A DNA stretch of 64,000 nucleotides, from NCBI RefSeq assembly GCF_040730185.1, contig NZ_CP160402.1, positions 3,658,001-3,722,000 on the forward strand, read 5' to 3'. Both the position numbers and the translations under genes were made by a program. Of this stretch, positions 42,834 to 52,508 are shown piece by piece. Position 1 is the first letter of the stretch. The number at the start of each line of letters is the position of its first letter. The notes beneath the pieces are model-generated. The model was not told where the DNA came from and did no database searches. It saw nothing but the letters and a program-made list of their open reading frames with translations. The stretch is from Streptomyces sp. Je 1-332. GTDB lineage: Bacteria > Actinomycetota > Actinomycetes > Streptomycetales > Streptomycetaceae.

Positions 42834-43042
42834 CGCGAGCCCTCCACCACGGCGGCCAGGCGCAACGCCGTGTCGAGATTGCAGCGCCCCAACTCCACCA
42901 GCGGCAGGGCCCCTTCCGCCGCCGCCGTCAGCGGATCCATCCGCAGGGACGGCAGCGTGACCCCGGCCTCTTCGAGCCCCGCCCTCAACTGCCGCACGAC
43001 CTCCTCCACCGCCCGCACCCGTTCCTCCGCCGTCAGCGCCAT
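42830..43042 (-). CDS. Small helical protein upstream of the 75-residue protein
   Basis: A 70-residue protein predicted to be largely helical (TAEERVRAVEEVVRQLRAG). No motif was recognised. It is coupled by GTGA to the following gene and is divergent from the Xre regulator at 43158; the 115-bp spacer holds the promoters for both directions. Confidence 0.65.
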   Translation of the reverse strand: MALTAEERVRAVEEVVRQLRAGLEEAGVTLPSLRMDPLTAAAEGALPLVELGRCNLDTALRLAAVVEGSR

Positions 43043-43157
43043 GACCTCCGCCTCTCACACTCGGTGTTGCCGTTTCCTCACTAAGCGTGTCCGGTACTGC
43101 GTAGCCTGAGAAGCAACCGCGTCCCAACAAACCGCCTTGTTGGATGAGGAGTTGCCC

Positions 43158-44000
43158 ATGACCGGCCGCCGCAAGGACCTCGACCCCTCATCGAACCCCC
43201 GCGCCCTCCTCGGCTGCGAGTTGCGACACGCGCGCGAGCGGAAGGGGATCAGCCAAGAGGCCCTCGGCGCACCTCTGTTCGTCAGCGGTTCGTTCATCGG
43301 CCAACTGGAGGCGGGCACGCGGCGAATGCATCTGGAGTACGCCCACCACTTCGACGAGGTGCTGGATACGGGGGGCTTCTTCGCCCGCAACTGCCGGGCG
43401 GTCGCCAAGTCGAAGTACCCGGATCATTTTGCCGAGGCGGCGGAGGCGGAGGCGGTGGCTACGGGGATTCGGGAGTACGCGCCCTTGCTGATCCCCGGGT
43501 TGCTGCAAACAGAGGGGTACGCACGGGCCATGTTCCGGAGTGGGCGCCCGACGGCAACACCGGATGTCATTGACGAGTTGGTGAAAGCCCGTCTAGAGCG
43601 AGCGCACATCCTGCGCGATCCAACAACGCCGCTGTTGTGGGCGGTACTCGACGAGGCATCAATCCGCCGAGTGGTCGGCGGGCACGCCGTGATGGCCGAG
43701 GCCTTGCACCACGTCGCCGCACTCGGACGTCGCCACCGGGCGATCGTGCAGGTAATACCCTTTTCCGCAGGTGCCCACCCGCTCGTCCAGGGCTCCCTCA
43801 AGCTCATGACCTTTGAGAGTGCACCTCCGCTTGCCTACGCAGAGGGAGTCGAAACCGGGCGCCTTGAGGACGACCCAGCCACAGTCACACGGCAGACTCT
43901 GGCCTACGATTTGTTAGGGGCCAGCGCATTGTCACCACAAGCTTCCCTGGCTCTGATCGAATCAGTGGCAGAGGATTACGCCCATGAGGACCACCCCTGA
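43158..44000 (+). CDS. Xre-family regulator with DUF5753 domain
   Basis: A 280-residue protein: an N-terminal helix-turn-helix (LRHARERKGISQEALGAPLF, VSGSFIGQLEAGTRRM; about residues 22-60) and a C-terminal DUF5753 domain (LIPGLLQTEGYARAMF, RLERAHILRDPTTPLLWAVL, GAHPLVQGSLKLMTFE). In Streptomyces such regulators pair with a DUF397 protein in a toxin-antitoxin-like unit (Scr1/Scr2 type). GAGGAG lies 6 nt before the ATG at 43158. A TTA leucine codon is in frame at 43914-43916, so translation probably needs the bldA tRNA. Its 3' end overlaps the DUF397 gene by 17 nt. Confidence 0.9.
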   Translation: MTGRRKDLDPSSNPRALLGCELRHARERKGISQEALGAPLFVSGSFIGQLEAGTRRMHLEYAHHFDEVLDTGGFFARNCRAVAKSKYPDHFAEAAEAEAVATGIREYAPLLIPGLLQTEGYARAMFRSGRPTATPDVIDELVKARLERAHILRDPTTPLLWAVLDEASIRRVVGGHAVMAEALHHVAALGRRHRAIVQVIPFSAGAHPLVQGSLKLMTFESAPPLAYAEGVETGRLEDDPATVTRQTLAYDLLGASALSPQASLALIESVAEDYAHEDHP

Positions 44001-44247
44001 GCACGACCTAAGCGCAGCTACTTGGCACAAGTCCACGTACAGCGGCCCTGACGGAGGCAACTGCCTGGAGATGGCCCGCTGGCGCAAGTCCACGCACAGC
44101 GGCGCCAGCGGCGGCGACTGCCTCGAAGTGGCCGACGGGCACCCGAACCTCGTCCCCGTCCGCGACTCCAAGAACCCCGCCGGCCCGAAGCTCGTGTTCC
44201 GGGCCACGGCCTGGTCCGCCTTCCTCGCGGACCTCAAGGACAGCTGA
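43984..44247 (+). CDS. DUF397 protein with duplicated motif
   Basis: An 87-residue protein with two copies of the DUF397 core: ATWHKSTYSGPDGGNCLEMA and ARWRKSTHSGASGGDCLEVA. It ends with PVRDSKNPAGPKLVFRATAW and a helix. Most DUF397 proteins have one motif and about 60 residues, so this one is internally duplicated. It partners the preceding Xre/DUF5753 regulator, with which it overlaps by 17 nt. Confidence 0.9.
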   Translation: MRTTPEHDLSAATWHKSTYSGPDGGNCLEMARWRKSTHSGASGGDCLEVADGHPNLVPVRDSKNPAGPKLVFRATAWSAFLADLKDS

Positions 44248-44292
44248 CCCCGAAGCTCAAGCGCCGAGCCCCGAGCCCTCTTTTCAAGGAAC

Positions 44293-44319
44293 GGGAGGCG
44301 GGCCTCAACCCGCCCTCCC
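44293..44319 (+). terminator. Hairpin terminator after the Xre/DUF397 pair
   Basis: GGGAGGCGGG (44293-44302) can pair with CCCGCCCTCCC (44309-44319) with a one-base bulge around a 6-nt loop. Confidence 0.6.
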
Positions 44320-44360
44320 TCCCTCGGAGTTGGCACAGTCGATCACTTTCGGGCTTCGAC

Positions 44361-44441
44361 TTGCCACGCAGTGTGACGACGCTCTAGCGTGCCCGAATAA
44401 CGAACGACCCCCGCCAGGTGCTAGCAACACCTGCGGGGGTC
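44361..44441 (+). promoter_or_regulatory. Promoter and leader hairpin of the HTH/Uma2 operon
   Basis: TTGCCA at 44361-44366 and TAGCGT at 44385-44390 (18-bp spacer) form a promoter. In the leader, GACCCCCGC-C-AGGTG (44406-44420) pairs with CACCTGCGGGGGTC (44428-44441), a 14-bp stem with one bulged C and a 7-nt loop, CTAGCAA. It lies 36 nt before the ATG at 44478, so it may act on transcription or translation of that gene. Confidence 0.65.
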
Positions 44442-44477
44442 TGCCCAACAAGATCGAATAACAGAGGTTCGATCCAT

Positions 44478-45347
44478 ATGGATGCCATCCAGCTTAGTGC
44501 TGCCGTGCGCCCGACGCACGCGACTCCCCACCCCCTCGCCAATCCGGGTTACGGCAAGCGCTCCGCGCCGGACCAACAACCCCGCACGGCCAACGACTTC
44601 ACCCACCTCCCACCCCGCGAAGCCGCCATCGCAGCCAGCATCGACCGGCTGCCCGACGGCGCGGACATCTCCGTAAAGACCCTGGCCAAGCACCTCCCGT
44701 ACGGCCAGTGCGCCCTCCGCACCGCCCTCAACAGGCTCCAGGCGGCCGGGCACTTGAGGCGGGGCAGGGAACACGTATACGGAAGTGGCAGCGCTCGCTG
44801 GATCACCCGAACGTGGTTCTCGCGGACGGCGCGGGACGACACCTGGTGGACGGCATTCACGCGCGGCGAGGTACCGGACCCGGAGCCGGACAGACCCCAA
44901 CGCCCCACCCGCAGCCGCGCGTTCATCCTCCTCGCAGCCCTCGGCCGGACGGCCCCCGCACTGTCCCTCTCGTACGCGGACTGCGTCGCCCTGGAACCCC
45001 AGCTCACGGAGTGGTTCACGCGCGGCGCCACGGAGCCGGACATCCTCCGCGCCCTCACGGCAGGACTCCCCACCCCGGTCCACAGCCCGGCGGCCCTCAT
45101 CCGCAGCCGCCTCACGACCAAGCTCCCGCCGGCACCAGTCCCCCGCCCCGCGCTCCGCGTCCTGGAGTGCGGGAGTTGCGGAACCCCCGGCCGCCCGGAG
45201 GCCCTGCCCGGCGGCACCTGCGGCCCGTGCCGGGGCGAACGGAGCCCGGCACCCCGCACAGCGCCGCTCCCACCCGCAGCGGTCCACGCCCACGCGGCGG
45301 CGGCCCGCAATGCAGCTGTCAGCTCACAGGAAAGGACACACGCATGA
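44478..45347 (+). CDS. Helix-turn-helix protein with C-terminal Cys cluster
   Basis: A 289-residue protein. A winged-helix segment is at about residues 50-110 (AAIAASIDRLPDGADISVKT, LAKHLPYGQCALRTALNRLQ, then AGHLRRG wing). A helical middle follows, and near residue 233 there is CGSCGTPGRPEALPGGTCGPC, four spaced cysteines (shown here in part: CGSCGTPG and CGPC) that should bind zinc. It resembles MarR-like proteins common near Streptomyces mobile or accessory genes. GAGG lies upstream of the ATG. It overlaps a possible upstream start of the Uma2 gene by ATGA. Confidence 0.78.
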   Translation: MDAIQLSAAVRPTHATPHPLANPGYGKRSAPDQQPRTANDFTHLPPREAAIAASIDRLPDGADISVKTLAKHLPYGQCALRTALNRLQAAGHLRRGREHVYGSGSARWITRTWFSRTARDDTWWTAFTRGEVPDPEPDRPQRPTRSRAFILLAALGRTAPALSLSYADCVALEPQLTEWFTRGATEPDILRALTAGLPTPVHSPAALIRSRLTTKLPPAPVPRPALRVLECGSCGTPGRPEALPGGTCGPCRGERSPAPRTAPLPPAAVHAHAAAARNAAVSSQERTHA

Positions 45348-45406
45348 CCGCTCCAACGGTCCGCCGACACACAGCCGGGGCACGATGGAAGGGAGGAGGC
45401 ACCACC

Positions 45407-46081
45407 ATGACCCCTGGCACCGATGAGCGCCCCCAGATGTCCGTCGAGGAATTCGAAGAGCTGGACCGGCTGGCCCCAGAGACCGTGCGTCTCGAATTCC
45501 TCGGCGGCCGGGTGTACGTCAAGCACGGCCCGATCGACGTCGAGGACTTCGAGGAGCTCGCCCGCGTGGCCCCCGAGACAGTCACGCTCGAACTCATCAA
45601 CGGAAAGCTTGAGGTCAAGCCCGTGCCGGACGGCGACCACGGATCGATCGTCATGTGGGTGCTTCGGCAATGCATGATGCAGCGCCCCGAACTGGCCCTG
45701 CACCTGGAGCAGGGTCTGCGCGTCGACACGTACCGGAAGGGCTGCATCAGGCCGGACGGCTCTCTGACCCCGGTCGACTACTTCGCCGGACAAGGCGAGT
45801 GGGCATCCCCCGACGGCGTACTGATGGCCGTCGAGGTGACTTCCCGCGACCGGGACACCGATCGCCGCGACCGACAGGACAAGCCGCGCGCCTACGCCTA
45901 CGTCGGCATCCCTGTCTATCTGCTCATCGACCGTGAGAACCACACCGTCGTCGTGTACAGCTCACCGGAAAACGGCGTCTACCAGAGCCGCCGCCCATTC
46001 CACTACGGCTCCACCGTCCGCCTCCCCGCCCCAGTAGCCATCACTCTAGAAACCGAAAAGCTCAAGGACTATGCCAACTGA
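45407..46081 (+). CDS. Uma2-family PD-(D/E)XK protein with duplicated N-terminal segment
   Basis: A 224-residue protein of the Uma2/DUF820 family, a restriction-endonuclease-like fold. The nuclease pattern is PDGVLMAVEVTSRDRDTDRR (acidic residue then EVTS in place of ExK) with KPRAYAYVGIPVYLLIDRE. The N-terminus contains two tandem copies of the family's first segment: MSVEEFEELDRLAPETVRLE and IDVEDFEELARVAPETVTLE. The ATG at 45407 with GGAGG 7 nt upstream was chosen; an ATG at 45344 overlapping the previous stop adds 21 residues. The family is abundant but its role is unknown. Confidence 0.82.
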   Translation: MTPGTDERPQMSVEEFEELDRLAPETVRLEFLGGRVYVKHGPIDVEDFEELARVAPETVTLELINGKLEVKPVPDGDHGSIVMWVLRQCMMQRPELALHLEQGLRVDTYRKGCIRPDGSLTPVDYFAGQGEWASPDGVLMAVEVTSRDRDTDRRDRQDKPRAYAYVGIPVYLLIDRENHTVVVYSSPENGVYQSRRPFHYGSTVRLPAPVAITLETEKLKDYAN

Positions 46082-46486
46082 TCCCACCCCCTGGCCCCGG
46101 CAGGCAGGTCCCCGCCGTCCACCGAGGGCCCAGGCCGCGTCTGAGGAGTACGCGAGCGGTGGCGGCATGCGGCACAGTCAGGGACCCCCGCGCGAAGGCT
46201 GAACCGGCCCCCTCCCGGTCGCCTTCGCGACATACTTCCCCGGCCCCGGCAGGCCCCCTCAGGCCCCGCTGACCGAGTTCCGCCGCTGACACGACCGCCG
46301 CCCGGCCGTCGACCACGGCGCCCCGAAGACTCCCCGGCCGACGCAGTGCAAATGCCGCCATTTCCCCTCTGTCCGAAAGGACCCCGCTCCCCGCGCGGAA
46401 ACCTGAGACCACCTTCCGGCACCTACGTGACGTATCGAGGATGGCACCGAACGTCATCGAAGCGGCACAACCGGAGGGGACCCTTC
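46082..46486. other. Spacer without recognised gene
   Basis: About 400 bp between the Uma2 gene and the hydrolase gene. No reading frame here has both a ribosome-binding site and a recognisable protein. The last 60 bases presumably hold the hydrolase promoter. No repeat of the window's families is present. Confidence 0.5.
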
Positions 46487-47776
46487 ATGACCGACCGCAG
46501 CGGGCCCAACCAGCCCCACGAGCCCCACGAGTCCAACGAGTCCAACGACCCCCACGAGCCCACCGAAGAGCAGATCATCGAGGCCTGGCGGTCCGCCGCC
46601 CACATCACCCTGGCTCCCGGCCCCCAGGAGGTGTCCGAGGCGGCCCCCACCCCGGACCAGGAGTGGACGCTGCCGGGCGGCAGGGCCTGGGTGTACCTCG
46701 CCGACCCCGGGCAAGGGCTCACCAAGCCCGTGATCCTCGCCGACGGCTTCAGCGCGGGACCGAGCGACCTGGACTTCCTCTACGAAGGCCTGGACCGCGG
46801 CGAGTACGCGCTCATCAGCGAGCTGCGGACGCGCGGCAGGGACGTCATCATCCTCGGCTTCGACGAGCGCAGCGCCTCCATCCTGGACAACGCCGTGGCG
46901 GCGCGCTCGGCGATCCAGGAGGCGATCGCGCGGCGCACCGGCGACCACCCGCTGACCGTAGGCGGCTTCAGCATGGGCGGCCTGGTCACGCGGTACGCGC
47001 TCGCCAAGATGGAACACGACGGCGTCGACCACCAGACCGCGCTGTACCTCTCCTACGACAGCCCGCACCGCGGGGCCTGGATCCCGATCGGGCTCCAGTC
47101 GTTCGCGCACTACATCCGGCGGCTCAACGCGGCCTTCTCGAACCAGATGAACAGCCCGGCCGCGCGCCAGCTCCTGTGGCAGCACATCGCGGAGTGGGAC
47201 GACACCCCGGAGACCGACAAGGAGCGCGTCGAGTTCCTCGCCGAGCTGGAGCGGGTCGGCGGCTGGCCGAGCCGCCCGCGGAAGATCGGCGTCGCCAACG
47301 GCGTACGTACCGGCGTCGCCAACGGCATCACCCCGGGGCGGCGGGCGTTCCGCGGCAAGGGCCTCGCCATCACCGGCACCCACCTCCACACGCAGCCCGA
47401 GGGGGTGGATCAACTGGTCGCCCAGCTACGGGTGGTGACCCTGCGCAAGCCGCAGATCCGCACCTCGGGCCTGCCCGAGATCGACGGCGCACCCGGCGGC
47501 ACCCTGGAGGGCTTCGGCATCCTCGCCGACGAGCTGAACAGCATCCCCGCGATCATCGGCCTCGGCGCGGAGGCCGAGATCCGCGAACACTGCTTCGTAC
47601 CCTCCGTCAGCGCGATCGCCCTGCGCGACATCAACACCCACGAGAACCTGCACACCCCGTTCCCGGAACAGTCCGAGGACAGCGAGTTGGACGAGTACCT
47701 CTGCGCCACCCACAACGAGCCCCACACCCTGATCACGCAAGAACTCTGCACCTGGCTGCTCGACCGCCTGCCGTAG
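46487..47776 (+). CDS. Alpha/beta hydrolase, lipase/DUF676-like
   Basis: A 429-residue serine hydrolase. After a 60-residue Glu/His/Asn-rich N-terminus come VILADGFSAGPSDLDFLYEG (oxyanion region), then GGFSMGGLVTRYALAKME, with the nucleophile Ser in GFSMGG. LYLSYDSPHRGAWIPIGLQ is typical of DUF676/lipase-like proteins, and a C-terminal His (NTHENLHTPFPEQ) can complete the triad. There is no signal peptide, so it probably acts in the cytoplasm; the substrate is unknown. GGAGGGG lies 7 nt before the ATG. It converges on groEL2 across a terminator. Confidence 0.85.
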   Translation: MTDRSGPNQPHEPHESNESNDPHEPTEEQIIEAWRSAAHITLAPGPQEVSEAAPTPDQEWTLPGGRAWVYLADPGQGLTKPVILADGFSAGPSDLDFLYEGLDRGEYALISELRTRGRDVIILGFDERSASILDNAVAARSAIQEAIARRTGDHPLTVGGFSMGGLVTRYALAKMEHDGVDHQTALYLSYDSPHRGAWIPIGLQSFAHYIRRLNAAFSNQMNSPAARQLLWQHIAEWDDTPETDKERVEFLAELERVGGWPSRPRKIGVANGVRTGVANGITPGRRAFRGKGLAITGTHLHTQPEGVDQLVAQLRVVTLRKPQIRTSGLPEIDGAPGGTLEGFGILADELNSIPAIIGLGAEAEIREHCFVPSVSAIALRDINTHENLHTPFPEQSEDSELDEYLCATHNEPHTLITQELCTWLLDRLP

Positions 47777-47807
47777 TCACGCACAGCTGCACGGCTCCGG
47801 AAACGCC

Positions 47808-47848
47808 CGAGGGCGGCACCCCTTCGTGAGAAGGAGTGCCGCCCTCGG
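47808..47848. terminator. Bidirectional terminator between hydrolase and groEL2
   Basis: CGAGGGCGGCAC (from 47808) pairs with GTGCCGCCCTCG (to 47847), with extra pairing of CCCTT/AAGGA inside and a short loop. It lies between two convergent genes. Confidence 0.8.
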
Positions 47849-47888
47849 TTCGCGTGAAGCGATGAACCGCTGATCAACCAGAGGTCGA

Positions 47889-49704
<1,816 letters not shown>

Positions 49705-49736
49705 CGCCTCTCACGGATCTCAGACGTACGAGGGGG

Positions 49737-49804
49737 GTGCGTCCCCGGCCGGGCCGCCGGGGGACGCACGAGGGCCCGCACCCCTGTCGGGATGCGGGCC
49801 CTCG
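49737..49804 (-). terminator. Two stacked hairpins ending the cold-shock transcript
   Basis: GTGCGTCCCCGG (from 49737) pairs with CCGGGGGACGCAC (to 49769), and CGAGGGCCCGCA (49769-49780) pairs with TGCGGGCCCTCG (49793-49804). They lie between the end of the cold-shock gene and the groEL2 promoter. Confidence 0.75.
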
Positions 49805-49838
49805 TCACTCGCTAAGTCGCTGGCCGATCGCGCCGAGA

Positions 49839-50042
49839 TCAGACGGCGAGCTTGACCATGTCCGCCTGCGGACCCTTCTGGCCCTGCGAGATCTCGAACT
49901 CCACTCGCTGACCTTCTTCAAGGGTGCGGTAGCCGTCCATCTGAATCGCGCTGTAGTGGACGAAAACATCCGCACCACCGTCGACCGCGATGAAGCCGTA
50001 CCCCTTCTCCGCGTTGAACCACTTGACGGTGCCCTGAGCCAT
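49839..50042 (-). CDS. Cold-shock protein (CspA type)
   Basis: A 67-residue cold-shock domain protein, the standard length for the family. [20 protein letters not shown] (RNP1-like KGYGFI) and DVFVHYSAI (RNP2-like) show the nucleic-acid-binding surface. It binds single-stranded RNA or DNA and acts as an RNA chaperone. The ATG at 50042 is preceded by GGGGAG at 6 nt. The upstream leader is long (about 350 bases to the next feature), as in other csp genes whose leaders fold in response to cold. Confidence 0.95.
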   Translation of the reverse strand: MAQGTVKWFNAEKGYGFIAVDGGADVFVHYSAIQMDGYRTLEEGQRVEFEISQGQKGPQADMVKLAV

Positions 50043-50400
50043 GCCTAACTCCCCTATTACTGGCCCTTGCACGGGCCCGCACTTCGCGGACCCGGGTCAG
50101 ACCTCACCCCCCCAATGGGTTGTGGAGGCGTGCGCCGGAACGCGTCGACCGCGGCTGAATGTATCTGTCCAACTGCCCTCTGCAACAGGTCAATCGGACG
50201 AGAATTCTGGGCACGCCTGATCGGTAATATGCGGAGAATTCGCCGGAGTTCAGGGCAAGTCGGGCCAGACAAATGCCACGGAGGGGGCAAATGGGCAGTG
50301 CACTTTGGCTACTTCTTGTCGCCCTCAGGGCGACTTCGTATATGCGCTCGGCACAAACAGGAAGCTCGCTTCCCAACTGTACCGCGCTCAATCGCATGGA
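50043..50400. other. Spacer: probable csp leader and promoter, one palindrome
   Basis: No gene is supported. The sequence is less GC-rich than its surroundings and presumably holds the csp promoter and a long leader on the minus strand. GTCGCCCTCAGGGCGAC at 50318-50334 is a near-perfect 17-base palindrome; its role is unknown. Confidence 0.5.
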
Positions 50401-50435
50401 ATTGCCCCCTCCGCTTCTCTCGCGGAGGGGGCAAT
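50401..50435. terminator. Strong hairpin terminator after the MoaD/ThiS gene
   Basis: A perfect 14-bp stem (50401-50414 with 50422-50435, ATTGCCCCCTCCGC arm) around the loop TTCTCTC. On the minus strand it follows the sulfur-carrier stop at 50466. Confidence 0.8.
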
Positions 50436-50465
50436 GTCAATTACGCAGGGTGTTTCTTTAAAGGA

Positions 50466-50741
50466 TCAACCACCGGCGACGGCGGGGATGATGGAGACCC
50501 CCGCGCCGTCCGGCGTCGCGGTCTCAAGACCCTGCTCGAAGCGCACGTCGTCGTCGTTCACGTAGACGTTCACGAAGCGCCGCAGCTTGCCCTGGTCGTC
50601 CAGGACGCGCGCCGCGATACCGGTGTGGTTCTTCTCCAGGTCGGCGATGACCTCGGAGAGAGTCGCCCCCTCGGCGGCGACCTCGGACTGACCGCCGGTG
50701 TAGGTGCGAAGAATGGTGGGGATGCGGACCTTGACGCTCAT
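50466..50741 (-). CDS. MoaD/ThiS-family sulfur-carrier protein
   Basis: A 91-residue ubiquitin-fold protein ending in the AVAGG tail, whose terminal Gly-Gly is adenylated and thiocarboxylated. VKVRIPTILRTYTGGQSEVA, then LSEVIADLEKNHTGI and RFVNVYVNDDDVRFEQGLET, match actinobacterial CysO/MoaD-like proteins. CysO-type carriers feed sulfur to cysteine synthesis. Downstream of threonine synthase in the same direction (105-bp gap), it belongs to an amino-acid and sulfur neighbourhood, but a molybdopterin role cannot be excluded. The partner enzymes are not in the window. Confidence 0.88.
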   Translation of the reverse strand: MSVKVRIPTILRTYTGGQSEVAAEGATLSEVIADLEKNHTGIAARVLDDQGKLRRFVNVYVNDDDVRFEQGLETATPDGAGVSIIPAVAGG

Positions 50742-50763
50742 TGATTCACCTCGGTAGTTCAGG

Positions 50764-50833
50764 AGGGGCGCCCGTGAGGGGCGCCCCGTCAGGGGCGCGG
50801 GGAACTGCGCGACCAGCCACGACGGCCCCGCAG
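50764..50833. repeat. Single copy of the GGGGCGCGGGGAACTGCGCG intergenic repeat
   Basis: AGGGGCGCGGGGAACTGCGC at 50791-50810, followed by GACCAGCCACGACGGCCCCG, is the same element as the inverted copies near 31573-31709. Upstream, GGGGCGCCCGTGAGGGGCGCCCC is an imperfect palindrome. It fills the gap between thrC and the sulfur-carrier gene. Confidence 0.7.
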
Positions 50834-50846
50834 TCAGCGAACAAGC

Positions 50847-52166
50847 TCAGCCTGCGAGCCCGGCGGCGCGAAACGCGTCAAGGCTGGGGCGAATCGTGGC
50901 GGTCGCCTGAGACGTCTCGGCGACCGCGTCGAGAGTCTTGAGGCCGTCACCGGTGTTCAGCACGACCGTGGTCAACGCCGGGTCGATGAGCCCCGCCTCG
51001 ATCAGCTTCTTGGTGACGCCCACGGTCACACCGCCCGCGGTCTCCGCGAAGATCCCCTCGGTCCGGGCGAGCAGCTTGATCGCGGAGACGACCTGCTCGT
51101 CGTTCACGTCCTCCACCGCCCCGCCCGTGCGACGCGCGATGTCGAGCACGTACGGCCCGTCGGCGGGGTTGCCGATGGCCAGCGACTTGGCGATGGTGTC
51201 CGGCTTCTGCGGACGCACGACGTCGTGCCCGGCCTTGAAGGCGGTGGACACCGGCGAGCAGCCCTCGGCCTGGGCGCCGAAGATCTTGTAGGGCTTGTCC
51301 TCGACGAGGCCGAGGGCGATCAGCTCCTTCAGACCCTTGTCGATCTTCGTGAGCTGCGAGCCGGAGGCGATCGGGATGACCAGCTGGTCGGGCAGGACCC
51401 AGCCGAGCTGCTCGCAGATCTCGTACGCGAGGGTCTTGGAACCCTCGCCGTAGTACGGCCGCAGGTTCACGTTCACGAAGCCCCAGCCCTCGCCCAGCGG
51501 GTCGCCGATGAGCTCGGAGCAGAAGCGGTTCACGTCGTCGTAGTTGCCCTCGATGCCGACGAGCTCGCCGCCGTAGACCGCGGCCATGACGACCTTGCCC
51601 TGCTCCAGGTCGTGTGGGATGAACACGCAGGAGCGGAAGCCGGCGCGGGCCGCGGCGGCGCCGACGGCGCCGGCGAGGTTGCCGGTGGAGGAGCAGGAGA
51701 GCGTGGTGAAGCCGAAGGCGCGCGCCGCCTCGATGGCCTGCGCCACGACGCGGTCCTTGAAGGAGTGCGTGGGGTTGCCGGAGTCGTCCTTGACGAACAA
51801 CTTGCCCTGCTCGACGCCGAGTTCGCGGGCGAGGTTGTCGGCCTTGACGAGCTTGGTCCAGCCGGGGTTGATGTTCGGCTTCTCGGCGACGTCCGCGGGG
51901 ACGGGCAGGAGCGGGGCGTAGCGCCAGATGTTGTCCGGACCGGCCTCGATCTGCTTACGCAGCGCCTCGGGGTCACCGGTCGGCAGGTCGTACGCGACTT
52001 CGAGCGGGCCGAAACAGGCCTGACAGGCGAAGATCGGGCCCAGCGCGTAGAGCTCGCCGCACTCGCGGCAAGAGAGGCCCGAAGCGGGGCCGAGGTCCAC
52101 GGACCCACTGTGGGAAGGCGTGGTGGAGGGGGTGGTGTCGAACGTTCCGACAGTCTGCGCAGCCAT
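50847..52166 (-). CDS. thrC: Threonine synthase
   Basis: Converts O-phospho-L-homoserine to threonine with pyridoxal phosphate, in the cytoplasm. The 439-residue protein has an N-terminal zinc-ribbon-like LSCRECGELYALGPIFACQA with four cysteines, then the PLP-lysine segment DDSGNPTHSFKDRVVAQAIE, the phosphate loop CSSTGNLAGAVGAAAARAG and GNPADGPYVLDIARRTGG. The ATG at 52166 was chosen; a longer frame upstream reads through a riboswitch. A SAM-I riboswitch lies directly before it and its closing helix abuts the ribosome-binding region, so S-adenosylmethionine probably adjusts expression. Confidence 0.95.
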   Translation of the reverse strand: MAAQTVGTFDTTPSTTPSHSGSVDLGPASGLSCRECGELYALGPIFACQACFGPLEVAYDLPTGDPEALRKQIEAGPDNIWRYAPLLPVPADVAEKPNINPGWTKLVKADNLARELGVEQGKLFVKDDSGNPTHSFKDRVVAQAIEAARAFGFTTLSCSSTGNLAGAVGAAAARAGFRSCVFIPHDLEQGKVVMAAVYGGELVGIEGNYDDVNRFCSELIGDPLGEGWGFVNVNLRPYYGEGSKTLAYEICEQLGWVLPDQLVIPIASGSQLTKIDKGLKELIALGLVEDKPYKIFGAQAEGCSPVSTAFKAGHDVVRPQKPDTIAKSLAIGNPADGPYVLDIARRTGGAVEDVNDEQVVSAIKLLARTEGIFAETAGGVTVGVTKKLIEAGLIDPALTTVVLNTGDGLKTLDAVAETSQATATIRPSLDAFRAAGLAG

Positions 52167-52185
52167 GGAGGCGAGGCCCTTTCTC

Positions 52186-52316
52186 CTCATCTTCCTCGCG
52201 GCGCATCTCGCCGCGAGACGGAATTGGCACCTTCCCCACCGAGACCTCGCGTGCGTGGTCGGCGGGATGGTTGCCGGGGCTTCAACGGGCCGTATCCCTC
52301 TGCCCCTCTGGATGAG
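52186..52316 (-). promoter_or_regulatory. SAM-I (S-box) riboswitch upstream of thrC
   Basis: Read on the minus strand, the helix P1 is CTCATC (from 52316) with GATGAG (to 52186). Between them are the S-box core elements in order: CCAGAGGGGCAGAGGGA, TACGGCCCGTTGAAGCCCC, GGCAACC, and GGTGCCAATTCC, matching the SAM-I consensus (AGAG-GAGGGA-GGCCC-GAAGCCC-GGCAACC-GGTGCNAATTCC). The 3' strand of P1 runs straight into GAGGAGAAAGG before the ATG, so it probably acts on translation; no separate terminator helix is evident. Confidence 0.9.
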
Positions 52317-52508
52317 CGGTATGGCGCCGGGCTTCAGGGGCCCGGGGCGTTTGTCGCGCGATGACCCCGGCATGCGATGGTCATCGGCGTTGTTCAAGAC
52401 TGTAACCGACGGCCTGGACCCTTGAGATAGTCGTCCGAACGGCGAGATGGATCACACCCAGGCCACGGACCGGGCCGCACGTCGGGCCACACACAGGAGG
52501 AGCCACCC

